DNA of 64,000 bases from Circinella umbellata (Eukaryota; Mucoromycota; Mucoromycetes; Mucorales; Lichtheimiaceae): positions 620,001 to 684,000 of the forward strand of contig JAIWNF010000010.1 of assembly GCA_025093555.1 (NCBI GenBank), in the 5' to 3' direction. The notes below the pieces were generated by a model, which saw only the letters and a program-made list of their open reading frames with translations, did not search any database and was not told the origin of the DNA. This document shows, in pieces, positions 49,640 to 60,994 of this stretch (position 1 is its first letter; each line of letters starts with the position of its first letter). Position numbers and translations under genes: made by a program.

Positions 49640-50864
49640 AAACAGCATGCATACCTATACGTACCGTAATTATTTGTGTTTTTTGGACCAATGACCCTAA
49701 TTGTTTAAAGTATTTCTAAAAAAACCAACCGTTTTTCCTTTTTTTTTAATAATATATTAAACGGTAGAGCATATAAAATCTAGTGAAAATCATTCCACTC
49801 ACCCTTTTTTTCTATTCTCTCCCCTCCTTCCCATGTTCGCAATCTTTCCTTCTCCTTCTCTAAGTACCCATACACACATCACATCTTTTTTTGTTGAAAT
49901 TTATAGTACCATAACAGTCTTCATTTTTTTTTTGTAAATCTTTATTATTATTTCTTGTTGTCAATCTGTTTCTTTATTTCCATCTACTACTACACAAGAA
50001 TATTAAAAAAGCATATAAATACTTACATATTATTATATATCATTACTTTTTGTCATATATACTTTGTGCAAAAACAGAATATTTTCTTGATACGTACGTA
50101 CCAATGCTCAAATAAGTACTGCTAATATATGCCATCTAAATGATCTAGTTTTATTACATTGAAGTACATAAAAATATTCAGGGCCTTTCAACATGATTAC
50201 ACTTTGAACATTGTGATTGGTGTATCACCCTGTGTACTCATATTCTTTTCGATAATAATCATAATAGTTAAAGATGCAACAAGCTGTTTTTATTTGACTA
50301 TAACCAAACTATATGTTAGTCGACTTTGGAATTTATATATGAAACACTGCCCGTTGCTTAGTTACAACCTTTTGTTTGGGTATACATAGAGTTCAGAAGT
50401 GTAAAAAATTGTCTGAAGGTCGCTATTAATAAATCAATGTAAATATACATATTTTGTTTAGTGGTAAGAAAAACACCAGCTACTAATAAAGTAGATGATA
50501 GAAAAGTATATCTGTAATATATATAAAAAAAGGGTTGTTTTATCTTTTACGTAGATAATGATATACAAAAAAAATGGGGAAACAGAAAGTTGTTTTTTTT
50601 TCTGTTACGTATTAGATAATGCTGCGGGTAAAAAAAAATGTATACAAAAAAAGAGAGAGGTCACTATAAAAAAAACTAGACAAAGTTTGCATAAAACTTA
50701 GAAGATATACAAACAAAGAAAAAGTAAACTAATAAAATAATAAGTATTAAAAAGAGTGTGAAGGTAAATTATAATTATAATGTGATGTATGGCTAAATAG
50801 TAATAATAAAGATATAAGTATTGGTAATATAAGTAATATAGTAGCTGTAATAATAAGGGTGTAG
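49640..50864. other. Convergent intergenic region
   Basis: AT-rich, 1.2 kb between two converging genes. A frame at 50159-50389 is open for 76 codons but has no motif or leader. No gene supported. Confidence 0.45.
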
Positions 50865-52696
50865 TTATTTGATCAGATTTAGATCACTACCGAAATCTAG
50901 GATCATAATGCGTTTATCTTGACCAGCGCTAAATATTTTATAATTTTTAATAAGGCAAAATTCAAATATACATTTATTTATAAAACACATTATATAATTT
51001 ACCTGATGATCTGTGTTTTACTCAGTAATACATTAAATACCCAACTGTCATGACCACCTTGAAAACTTAATAGGCATTGGCCTGAAACAGAATCCCATAA
51101 TTTGATTGTACGATCGTAGCTACCCGTAACTGCTCTATCCTGCAAGTCAAAAAAAAAAAAGGATTAATTTTAAATTCTTCAGCAATACTGGCTGCGCTGT
51201 TTATCATTCCCATCGTTCTCTCTCTTTCTTACCCCACAACAATCAACAGTTCGAACTAACTGATCATGTCCTTCCAATACCGCTGAACATTGCCCTGTTT
51301 GTGCATCCCATACACGTAATACAGTATCTTGTCCTCCACTGTATATACGCATTCCATCGAATCGTGCACATGCTAATCCACGCGTATGTCCATCAAATGT
51401 CTTTAAACATTCTCCAGTTTCTGCATGCCACAATTTAACTTTACTATCCCCAGAAGCTGAAACGATATAATATCCATGAGATTGTAAAGCATTTACAGGT
51501 CCAGCATGACCTTCTAATCGTCGTAATTCTTTTGCTGAATACCGATCCCATACACGTACTGTGGCATCACGGGAAGCCGTAACGATATAATTATTTTTAA
51601 CAATACATACATCCAATACACCATTGGTATGACCACGTAGTCGACTTAGTGGTTGTAATTTATTGGCGTTGATTTTACCACTACTGCTAGTATTCAGTTT
51701 CCACAGGACACAAGTACCATCAGATGAACCTGATACCATCCACTCATTATCTGAGGCAATTTTCAAGCACAATACACTTCCCTCGTGATGCGTTTCACTT
51801 GCTACACATGTATAGTTGTCAAGGTCCCATAATTTGACTGAATGATCCCGACTTCCGCTCACTATGTATTGTTTTTTATATCGTACAATACAATAGACAC
51901 TATCAGTATGTCCTGTTAAGTATCTTACATTGGCTTGCCCTCGCTGCCATCGTCGTTCAAGGATGTAATGATTACGATATAAGTTATGCCATGAAGATAA
52001 TGATAAGGATGATGAGGATGCTAATGATGCTAATGGAGGTATTATTTGTTGTTGTTGATGATGATGTTGATGATGATGATGATGATGATGATGACGATGG
52101 TAGGTAGTTGTGGAGAAGTAACTATTGAAATGTTTGACGAACAAAGTCCGCCACACCCCGTGGTCATCGTTACATATCATGTGGAGTCGACGACATGTCT
52201 GTGCAAGTCTTCCGATACTTATAACATCAAGATGGATAAATAGTTTTTGAATTAATTCAGGAGGAAGTTGTTGGAGATAATCGGATACCGTTCCCGTTAT
52301 GGTTGTATTCATAAATGTCGCCGTCGCCGTTGTGGACGACGGAGATGATACTGAAGGGTTATTGAATCGTTGTCGTCGTTTAGTGTTATTGTTATTCGAG
52401 GTAGATGCTCCGGAAAATTTCAAAAAATTGCTTAATCTCGGCCTTTTGGATGATGATGATGAGGAGGAGGAGGAGGAAGAAGAGGAGATAGTACTATTAC
52501 GGGACTCCATTGACGGATTTAGACATTTGATAGAGGCTCTACTACCGTCTTTATGAGGGTTAATAGCGATATGAACGGTCCCCTTATCGGAAGATATTGT
52601 ATGATGATTGTCTTTGGCTTTATTAGAAGAAGATGATGAAGATGAAGATAATAAGAAAGAAAGTAATTTGGTGGAGGAAGCATACAGTAATGTCAT
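50865..52696 (-). CDS. F-box / WD40-repeat protein (SCF substrate adaptor)
   Basis: Three exons, right to left: 52696-51233, 51139-51003, 50928-50865; 554 aa. A disordered N-terminus with two long Ser runs (about 17-25 and 73-85) and basic KRPRLS precedes an F-box (about 135-185, LQQLPPELIQKLFIHLDV then RLAQTCRRLHMIC). A His/Gln-rich linker follows, then seven WD40 repeats (about 255-550), each with the GH..WD pattern, for example YLTGHTDSVYCIV with HSVKLWDL, and GGHDSWVFNVL with KRIMILDF last. This is the layout of Cdc4/Met30/Pof1-type adaptors that bring phosphorylated substrates to the SCF ubiquitin ligase; which one cannot be told. The frame is open upstream to 52813, but that part is a hydrophobic poly-pyrimidine translation, so MTLLYASS is preferred as start. 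Confidence 0.9.
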
Positions 52697-55254
52697 ATGA
52701 GTCAAGTATATAAGAAAGAAAGAAAAAGAAAAAAAAAGGATCAAGAGGCAAAGAAAGGAAAAGGCACAGGAGATAGAAAAGTGAAAAAAGAGAGAGAGAA
52801 GGAAGAGAACCACGGGTACCAGCTATTGTGGTGTGTACGCCAGTGTGTGTGTGTATGTGCGTCCAAGATGAATAGAACAATAATTATAGTAATAATAAAA
52901 AAACTTTCCGTTAATGAATTGATTATATATAACATTAAATATATCTTAATTTTTCAACTTCTTGTTTATCAATGTCGGGAGGATGACAACATAATAGTAT
53001 GTAATATTATCACTTTTTTGTTTGTGGATAGAATAACTTATCAAATTTCCGATATTTTTTATACATATAATATATCATCACTATTATCATCATTGACACG
53101 AAAAAAAAGACTATTTGTTGTTTATAAACAATTTATCTATTTTATCGACGATTTATTTTTCGACAAGAAATCACGTCTATTGAAATAACTTGGATGATAA
53201 AATATATAGGTACGCAACATCAACTATATTTCTACTCCCTGTTTGTTTCTCTGTGCATTTTTGTGTAACAGTTATTAGATTTGGTGGAGAACGAAGTTGT
53301 ACCTAGTGACGGCTGTTCTCGGACTTGTCTGAATAAAAAAAAAATTTTTTTTTTCAGGATGAGTATAAATTAGTAGTCGATCTTTTGCAATAGTTAAAAT
53401 ATTCTCTTTCATTTTTCTTTTTACTTTTCATAATCAAATAAGGTATGTAAATAATTTCATTTGAGAGGCTTGTGAGAGATGGAGCAAGGAGAGAAAGAAG
53501 GATATATATAAGGATGAGATTTAGCTGGCACCAGTCGGAATGACAGTGACGATAGCATAATGCGGACACCATATACGCAAGGTTGTCCCTGATATATATA
53601 TCATTATCCTGTGATTAAGTGGGAGAGAAAAAAATATACGTACAACATTTATGAATTGAAAAGAGCGTAAAACTGATGAACTTTTATGTATTTTTTTACA
53701 CAGATTATATTATTTTTTTATGATGATGAATGGAATACTTTTTTGTTAAACTATTATTATAATATAAAAAAAATAAATAAAAAAATGGCTTGTTTTGATT
53801 ACTGTATATATTTATGTTATTTTGGTGGTGGTTGTTTTTGGTGTTAAAAGATGTTAAGACCCTAGTGTTTACATGTGGTTATAACTCGGAAACTTTTGAA
53901 AAAAAACTTTTCTTTTTCTGTCGTTTGTCAAAATGTCAACGCTTGTATTCTTATTTGCTAAACCGGCAATTTATTTCTAAATAAATTACTAGTGTTTTTT
54001 TCCATGGTCAAGTGCTCTTCCCCCCTGCAAAAAAAATATCCGTGTATTTCTGTCAAACTAGATGTTACAAGAAAAATAACATTGTAGTGACGGTGATACA
54101 TTAGTAATTTATTTTTCTTTGATCGAGACGACGATAATAATATGAATAATTCTCTTGTTTGTCGGATGAAATTTGAGAGGCATTTTTATTCTAACAAGGT
54201 TGTGACACGACATATCATTAATGACAAAAATTTTGTGATAAAATTGTATATATAACAAAATATCATATTGAATGACACAATGATTTTTATACCACTCTTA
54301 GTAAGTATAGTGTGCTTTGCAGCTCTTCAAAATCGAATAAATAAAGGGGCTCGGTAACATCGGTCCTAATTTAATGTAGTGATATCAAAGTTATTTTAGT
54401 ATAAGCGATATTAAAAAGTTGTTATGATAGGACCTTGTATCAGCTGATAATAATCATCCAACCTCAATTAAACAATGGCTCGGAAGCAAAATAAAAGGTG
54501 GTACGTACCGTACGGAAGAATACTATCTCTTATATATCACATCATAATATGTACTATGCGCGTGGTAATTTTAATTTCAACCTTACTTGTTCGAAGCTAT
54601 ATAGAAGAAAAAAACAGACTGGTGTATTAAAAGCAGGGCTAAGCGACAAATATATAATGTAATGATCATGTAGCTTTCATCCTGTGGAAATTACATACGT
54701 ATGACTATATGGATATGAAAAAAGACATGTGACCTTCATAATTTTTTTTTATTATATCTCTTTTACTTATTTGATGAGGTGGAGCTTTTTTATGGTGTCT
54801 TCTATACCAGAAGGAAACATTACAGTAATAAGATATTATAAAGCAATTCTTACAGTACGTATTTCTTGATAATGGGATATAATAAAGTGTGCATTATAAT
54901 GTAAGGGGACTGTGGTTGCTATATCTCTAACAAAGCATCAATTTAAATTGATAAATATTAATACGTGGCTGATTATAAGTATTAAAGAGCTCTTGTTCTA
55001 ATGGTGATGTGTTGAATGGCAGCAGAAGTATAAACGTTCCTACCTTATTTATGTGTTTAGTTATATATACATCTTTGTACGTAACCCCCCAGCCATCACA
55101 AAAGTTGAGAAGTTTAATGCTTAGTGATAATTAAGTGAGTGAGTCTAAACTGTTTATCTGTCATTACTAAGTAAGGTTGCATAATGAACCCGAATCACGA
55201 AAAATTTATTGAAAAAAAAGAGATAAATAAAAAGCAATGTAATAGTATATATTA
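52697..55254. other. Gene-free AT-rich region
   Basis: No gene supported over 2.5 kb. A plus-strand frame at 52697-53188 (163 codons) begins with Lys/Glu repeats from an A/G-rich tract and has no leader or motif; it overlaps the promoter of the F-box/WD40 gene. The remainder is AT-rich with many stops. Confidence 0.5.
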
Positions 55255-58026
55255 CTATGTTAATATTCGCCATTGATGCCTACTGTTACATTCTTTGCAA
55301 TAGATATCTTCAATCTTATCTTCTTTGTAGTATACAGACTTATCATAAATTGAGTATTTTTTGTGAAGACATTGTGTATGATATTGTTTATCTTGTTTCA
55401 CGTGACTGTTGCCTATCGGTGATGATGATAATGGTGAAGGTGAAGCGAATCGTCTATGACCACCCAAATACTGACCATCATTCATATTAATTTTAACAAT
55501 AAAAAGTCGGACTCCACCTTCTTGACGTAATTCAAAAAGACGCATTAATGTGGGCTTGTTAAATACTGTATGCCAAGCAAAAATCTCCAAATCTTCAAGG
55601 TCTTGTAACGATGACAAGGCTACCAATTCCTTTTCACATACGCAACGATAGGTAGGCCATCTTATCTTTAAGGTATTTAGTCCACGGCACTCCTTTAAAT
55701 CCTTCAAAATAGTGACAACTTGATCAGTAGATTCATATTCAATATTCGAAATATCCAATTTGCAAAGCTGAGCGCTGTATTTTTTCATGCATGATACCAT
55801 ATCTACAACAGAACCAGAAAGCATGATACCGAGAGAGTGATAAGTATGTCGATTGCTGTGCATAATTTTAAGGTAGCGAAGATTCGAACTCTGGTGTTGC
55901 TGATGCGAAAATAATGTTGATATTCCATTTGTTGATGTTATAGCTTCTGCTACATTTTCTCGGTTTTGATGTGACTTAATACTATCAGTACCCGTTGCAC
56001 TACGATAATTGCATAAACAAAAATCAAGAGTAAGCCGTTCGAGATGTTTTAATTTTCGTAATACACTATAAATTTCACCATCTTCAAAATAATAATAACT
56101 ACATCTTAGCTCGACCTCTTGAAGATTGGGACATAACGATATGAACCGGGAAAGCCATTGTTGAGTATGATTTTTTTGTGATGGCAATGATAATGTTGAT
56201 GGCGACGATGATGGTGTTGTTGTTGTTGATAATGATGTAGTTGTTTTACTACAATGTGTAGCTGCTTCGCATTCAAGTGTTAATTTTTGTAGTTGAAAAA
56301 GATAAAAGCAATGTTTTACAATCGGTATACTATTATTCTCTGATAAAAATAATAGTGGTAATGATAATGGCATTGTATGGTGTGGTTTCCAATCAAGTGT
56401 TAGAACTTGTAAACTGGAGCGATCTCTTTCCAAGAATAGCTGGATTGACTGATCTAGTTCTTGATCAGCTCGATCCATTTTGATTGATATTTTTAAAAAC
56501 TTCAGACTACTACGTCCACTACTACTACTGCGATAATTATAGCTTGATGTATTGATAGCTAGTAGCGTATTGTTGTTGTCGTTGCTTTTTGTTATTGTAT
56601 AATACGTATATGTGGCAGACAACGAGCCAGTACAATAATGAGGTTTTCCGAAATATGATAATGTTTGTAATTGAGGACAATGCTCATAAATTATCTTTAA
56701 AACGCGAGCATGATTTAATTCATGATTCTGGAGTTCAAGAAAGTTCAAGTATAAGGCACGCTTAAAAATATGGATTAAAGATTCAAATGTTATTTTGCAG
56801 CGTAGAATAAGTTTGGTCAAATGTAAATTACTGCTGGATGGCGCATTCAATAGTATAGTCTTTATATTTTGAAGATGAATCTTGTTACCAGAAACGTTAT
56901 GAACAACAGTAGAGAGATGGGAACATATTTGTGTGACGTCAATTAGCATTTCTTCTGGAGAGCAATAGTTGTTATTAGTTTGATGATGTAACGTCAGTTG
57001 CTTAATCGAATCCTTGTTAACTTGTAAAACACTGCGTAATTGATTTTTATCTAATGGAGAGATATCTTTTATAGAATATTAATAAATTGCAACAAAAGTA
57101 CATCAGGTTAAAAAAAATGTTTGCATAATTATATTTTGAACGATTCTAAAAAAAATAGTTATTAAATAGTTACCTAAATATTTTATCTTATTCCAATTTT
57201 GGTTCAAAATGGTTTTTAAAATCAATTGTGAAAGATCGCCCATACCATAGAGTTGTGGTCTTTTACTAATAGTTTCATTATCTTCTTCTTTATCCGCACG
57301 TAAATATAATCCACATAAATTAATTTTTACTTTACGAACTTGGTGTGATTGTACTAAATCCAGAAGTTGATATATTGCACGGGGATGATGTGGCATCATA
57401 TGCACTGAATCAATACACGACCACATTTCTGACCATTCCTTCAATATATATTTGTACCAAAAGCGACAGGTCAGTGCAAGCTGACCTCGAGAAGACCAAG
57501 GAAGTAACAGCAAAATAGATGTAAGTACTTCGTATGGCAATAATCGTGCCAACCATTGGTTGTGATCAATTTGTGCTGCAACAGCATCATGGTATCGTTT
57601 TTCAAATTGCTTCTTGTGATGTCCAGATAGATTATCCGATCCTTTCTTATATATAGCGGCCGCTTGTTTTAGTTTGCCTTGACCTAATAAGATATTAGCA
57701 GTGGCCCAATACACATCTGGATTTTTGTGTCTTGCTCGGTCTTTAATTTTTATGCAGTCATCCAATGCTGATTGATAGTTGTATAATTTTTCTTTTGCAA
57801 CGGCGCGATGTAAAAGTATAGTAGACTCAAGATCTTCATATAAGAGATTGAGGGCAATGGTGTAAGATTGAATTGCCTGTCGGTAATTATGTGAAGCGAA
57901 TGCTCGTTTTCCTTGATTAAAAGCACTGTTGATCGCACTTAAATTTAAATGGGTCAAAGTCAAATATGAATGATTCTCCGTTAACGGAAATATGAAGTTT
58001 GCTGTAGTGTTTGATATAACTGTCAT
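55255..58026 (-). CDS. TPR / F-box / LRR protein (Pof3/Dia2-type)
   Basis: Two exons (58026-57174 and 57065-55255) encode 887 aa. N-terminal TPR helices (about 28-150; AFNQGKRAFASHNYRQAIQSY, then LLHRAVAKEKLYNYQSALDD) are followed by an F-box (about 155-200; LARLLPYEVLTSILLLLPW, ALTCRFWYKYI) and a long leucine-rich-repeat region (about 290-800; SNLHLTKLILRCK, LQTLSYFG, LKHLERLTLDFC, LEDLEIFAW). TPR-F-box-LRR is the order of yeast Dia2 and fission-yeast Pof3, SCF adaptors in replication and chromatin control. Family size in early-diverging fungi makes one-to-one orthology doubtful. The intron (57066-57173) has clean GT..AG ends and joins to KYLDISPLDKNQ. The C-terminal tail (KKYSIYDKSVYYKEDKIEDI) recurs in the truncated copy next door. 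Confidence 0.88.
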
Positions 58027-58411
58027 AGCAATAATATAAGCGAGTCAAGTTGTAAAGTATAATAAAAAAAGTGAAAGAAAGAATATTGACCATAAATCCA
58101 TAGTGGTAAATAAGAGTTTGGGGGTAATGTAAGCATCTTATGCGAAAAGTACATCTGTGTAACCAGGTCGTTACCATGATTGGTTTGTGAGAAAAAGAAA
58201 TGTTAGAACAATGAAAATCCAAAGTCTTGTGATATTTTCGCAATATCTAGTACATTAAAAATAGCAAAGTGCATATGGTAATGATTATACGTGATATGGA
58301 TAGAGACTCCTCGGGATGATAGCATGAGGATTGTATTAAAATAATTTCTCTTGATAATAACTTGATATTCTCGATCCTTCATGACATGATTACGTTCGCA
58401 TTCTCAACAGT
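58027..58411. other. Spacer between F-box gene and its truncated copy
   Basis: 385 bp upstream of the intact TPR/F-box/LRR gene, thus its promoter region, and downstream of the truncated copy. AT-rich; no gene seen. Confidence 0.5.
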
Positions 58412-58925
58412 CTATATATCAATACTATGATCATTTTTGTAATAATATAATCTATTCGCTATTGAATATTTGTTGTGTAGAAAAATTGTCTGTTCCTGAT
58501 GGTTTGATGAAGAAGCAGGATGTTTAATACAAAAACATATTAGATACCCGTCTCTATCTGGTGTTTTGGGTTTGTTAAATGACTGTCTGAACCCAATATA
58601 AGTCTTCAAATATATGAGACTATGTAATGATGCCAATGCTATCAATTCTTCTTCAATAACAGTATGAAATACTGGCCATTTCATTTTCCAACTTTCTAGC
58701 TTTGAATGTTTTTTGGTAGCTGCTTATTTTTTTTACCTGTGCAACAACTCGATATAAAATTATAAGTGTTTCAACTGTATCGTAAAAGATATAAAACCTT
58801 AGAATATGATGAAAAGCACTTTGTAATTCTGTGAGATTTAAATCAGTCAAAGTTAAATGGATATGAATGTCATTTAGTGGTTGTATGATCATATTATTTC
58901 TGAATAGTAGAACTAGAGCTTCCAT
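58412..58925 (-). pseudogene. Internally deleted paralogue of the TPR/F-box/LRR gene
   Basis: Two adjacent minus-strand frames match the two ends of the intact gene at 55255-58026. From 58925 the first frame reads LTLTDLNLTELQSAFHH then LIILYRVVAQ, corresponding to LTLTHLNLSAINSAFNQ then ILLHRAVAK of the intact protein, with about 18 residues missing between. From about 58735 the second frame reads LESWKMKWPVFHTVIEEEL, ALASLHSL, FNKP and NKYSIANRLYYYKNDHSIDI, corresponding to LNTLKIRWPTYRC, ALSSLQDL, FNKP and KKYSIYDKSVYYKEDKIEDI near the intact C-terminus. Everything between, including the F-box and nearly all LRRs (roughly 650 residues), is gone, and the two frames are out of register. It is therefore a tandem duplicate with nested deletions. 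The intact and broken copies are in the same orientation, 385 bp apart. Confidence 0.82.
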
Positions 58926-59182
58926 GGTTGTTGAGTATATTAATGACTGAGTGCGAGTGGATTGTGAAAAGAAAAGAAAAACAATTATTATTATGCCAAA
59001 TGGGGTCGTTTTTGTCAGAAACTCACCAAATTAGGAAGGACTGAAATTTACTGGTTTCAATTAAAGAGCACAAAAATTAGACTGAATCTTCTCCCTTATC
59101 TTATTACTCCACGTATATATATTATTTTAATTTCTCCAACCCCATTTTTATATACAAATTCTTTTACTAGTTGATTCAATAA
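58926..59182. promoter_or_regulatory. Divergent upstream region of SED5
   Basis: 257 bp between the truncated F-box copy (minus) and SED5 (plus). It holds CGTATATATATTATTTTAA at about 59112-59130 about 55-70 nt before the SED5 ATG, a possible TATA element. The deletions in the neighbouring copy did not reach SED5. Confidence 0.35.
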
Positions 59183-60741
59183 ATGTCATTTAAGGATCGT
59201 ACCAATGAATTCCACTCCATGGTGGATCGTATACGTTCCAGAAATACTGCTTCTAGTACTTTGGAACGTCGTTCACTACTTTCATCACCAAAGTTCAATT
59301 CTTCATCAAATAATAAGAAACCAACGCATCATTCTCGGTCAGAATTTTCATTGATGGCGGGTGAAATTAGTCGTAATATCACGAACACAGCAGGAAAACT
59401 AGAAAAGTTAACGAAATGTAAATAATGGAATTAAGCACAACCTTTGATTATTATTATCATATTATTATTATTGGTTAAAAAGAAAAAAAAAACTGATCGT
59501 TTATTACTGTTATAATTAGTGGCGAAACGTAAGACTTTATTTGACGATAAACCTGTAGAAATTGGAGTAAGCTATCATTAGTACTTTGTTTTATATATAT
59601 ATGTATATAAGAAAGTGTACGAATGAAAGAAAGAAGGAAGGAGAAGAAGCTAACGAATATAAATCAAAATAGGAGTTGACGTTTATTATCAAACAAGATA
59701 TTGCCAAGTTGAACAAACAAATTGCTATGCTTCAAGAATATACCAAAGGTCAACGACATCCTTCCAAACAAGCAACTGAACATACCTCTAATGTAGTCGT
59801 CTCTTTACAAAGTAAATTGGCTGATACTTCAATGAATTTTAAAGATGTATTAGAGATTAGAACAGAGGTTAGTAGTTATTTCTTTGGATCAGACAAAATC
59901 GCCAAAAAAGAAAAAGCTATTTGAAACGAATAACATTGCATATGTAGAATATGAAAATGTCCAAGGACAAACGAGATCAATTCTTATTTTCTACTGCAGA
60001 ACAAAACACAGAACAATCGTTTGGTAAAGGAAAAAAAAGAGATTTTATTGCTGTTAATCATTATTTATTTGAGTTATATTTGAGTTATATCTGCATTGTA
60101 TTAAATTGGATCAAATTGTTTTATTTGTTTAGTGAGTTCACCATTACTGAAATCGCGACGTCGTGGAAATGCCGATTCTCCGCCCCAACAACAACGACAA
60201 TATGATCCATCTTCTTCGACTGCAACAAATAATAGTAATTCAGCTTTATTAGCACAAGGAGGATATCAGCCACAGCATGAAGAAACTGATTCTACGTTAT
60301 CGTTAGGTATTCCTATGATTACACCCGAACAACAGCAACAACAACAACAATTAATGCTTGCAGAGCAAGATCGTTATATTGAGCATAGATCCACAGCTAT
60401 AGAAAGTATTGAGAGTACTATCGCTGAATTGGGTGGTATTTTTCAACAATTGGCTACGATGGTAGCAGAACAACGAGAAAGTGTACAACGGTATGTTATA
60501 ATTTGAAGAGTGTTTTTTATTCTTTAAAGTTTTTTAATTGAAGAAAAAAAAGCTGAATGACGATATTGTTTAACTCTATAATAGAATTGATCAAAATACA
60601 GAAGATATTGAAATGAACGTAATGGGAGCTCAAAGAGAATTATTAAAATATTATACAAATATCAGTTCAAATCGATGGTTAATGATCAAGATTTTTGCTA
60701 CGATTATCCTTTTCTTTTTGTTATTTACCTTAATTATGTAA
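59183..60741 (+). CDS. SED5: Sed5 / syntaxin-5, Golgi Qa-SNARE
   Basis: Qa-SNARE of the cis-Golgi, needed for ER-to-Golgi and intra-Golgi fusion. Six exons: 59183-59417, 59520-59566, 59673-59867, 59948-60023, 60133-60490, 60585-60741; 355 aa. The N-terminus MSFKDRTNEFHSMVDRIRS matches the Sed5 Sly1-binding peptide and first segment. The Habc-like helices include KLEKLTKLAKRKTLFDD and LTFIIKQDIAKLNKQI. A Ser/Pro/Gln-rich linker (SPLLKSRRRG) precedes the SNARE motif (about 263-327, IESIESTIAELGGIFQQLATM) with the zero-layer Gln in FQQLA. A tail anchor closes the protein (WLMIKIFATIILFFLLFTL). All phases agree and no part is missing. Confidence 0.96.
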
Positions 60742-60994
60742 TACAAACAATATTAATATTAATAAACATGTAATTATTCCCCGGTCCCCATCTCCTTCCT
60801 TAAGGGAAAAAAATAGACATGTGAATATAGACAAGTGTAATGTTGTTATGGATATAAAAAAAAAAGGATAGGGGATATTATATACAAAAAAATATATGTA
60901 CACAAATTCAACACAAAAAAAAAGAGGGCGAACGAAAGGAAAGAAAAATTAAAGGTATAAATTAATTATATGTGATGTATATCATATGAATATG

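Noticed and set aside
52697..52813. Hydrophobic N-terminal extension of the F-box/WD40 protein
   Set aside because: It would look like a signal or membrane segment, but arises from a polypyrimidine leader; SCF adaptors of this layout are not membrane-inserted.
52697..53188. 163-codon open frame on the plus strand
   Set aside because: Lys/Glu repeats from an A/G-rich tract followed by AT-rich hydrophobics; antisense to the F-box/WD40 promoter, with no leader or motif.
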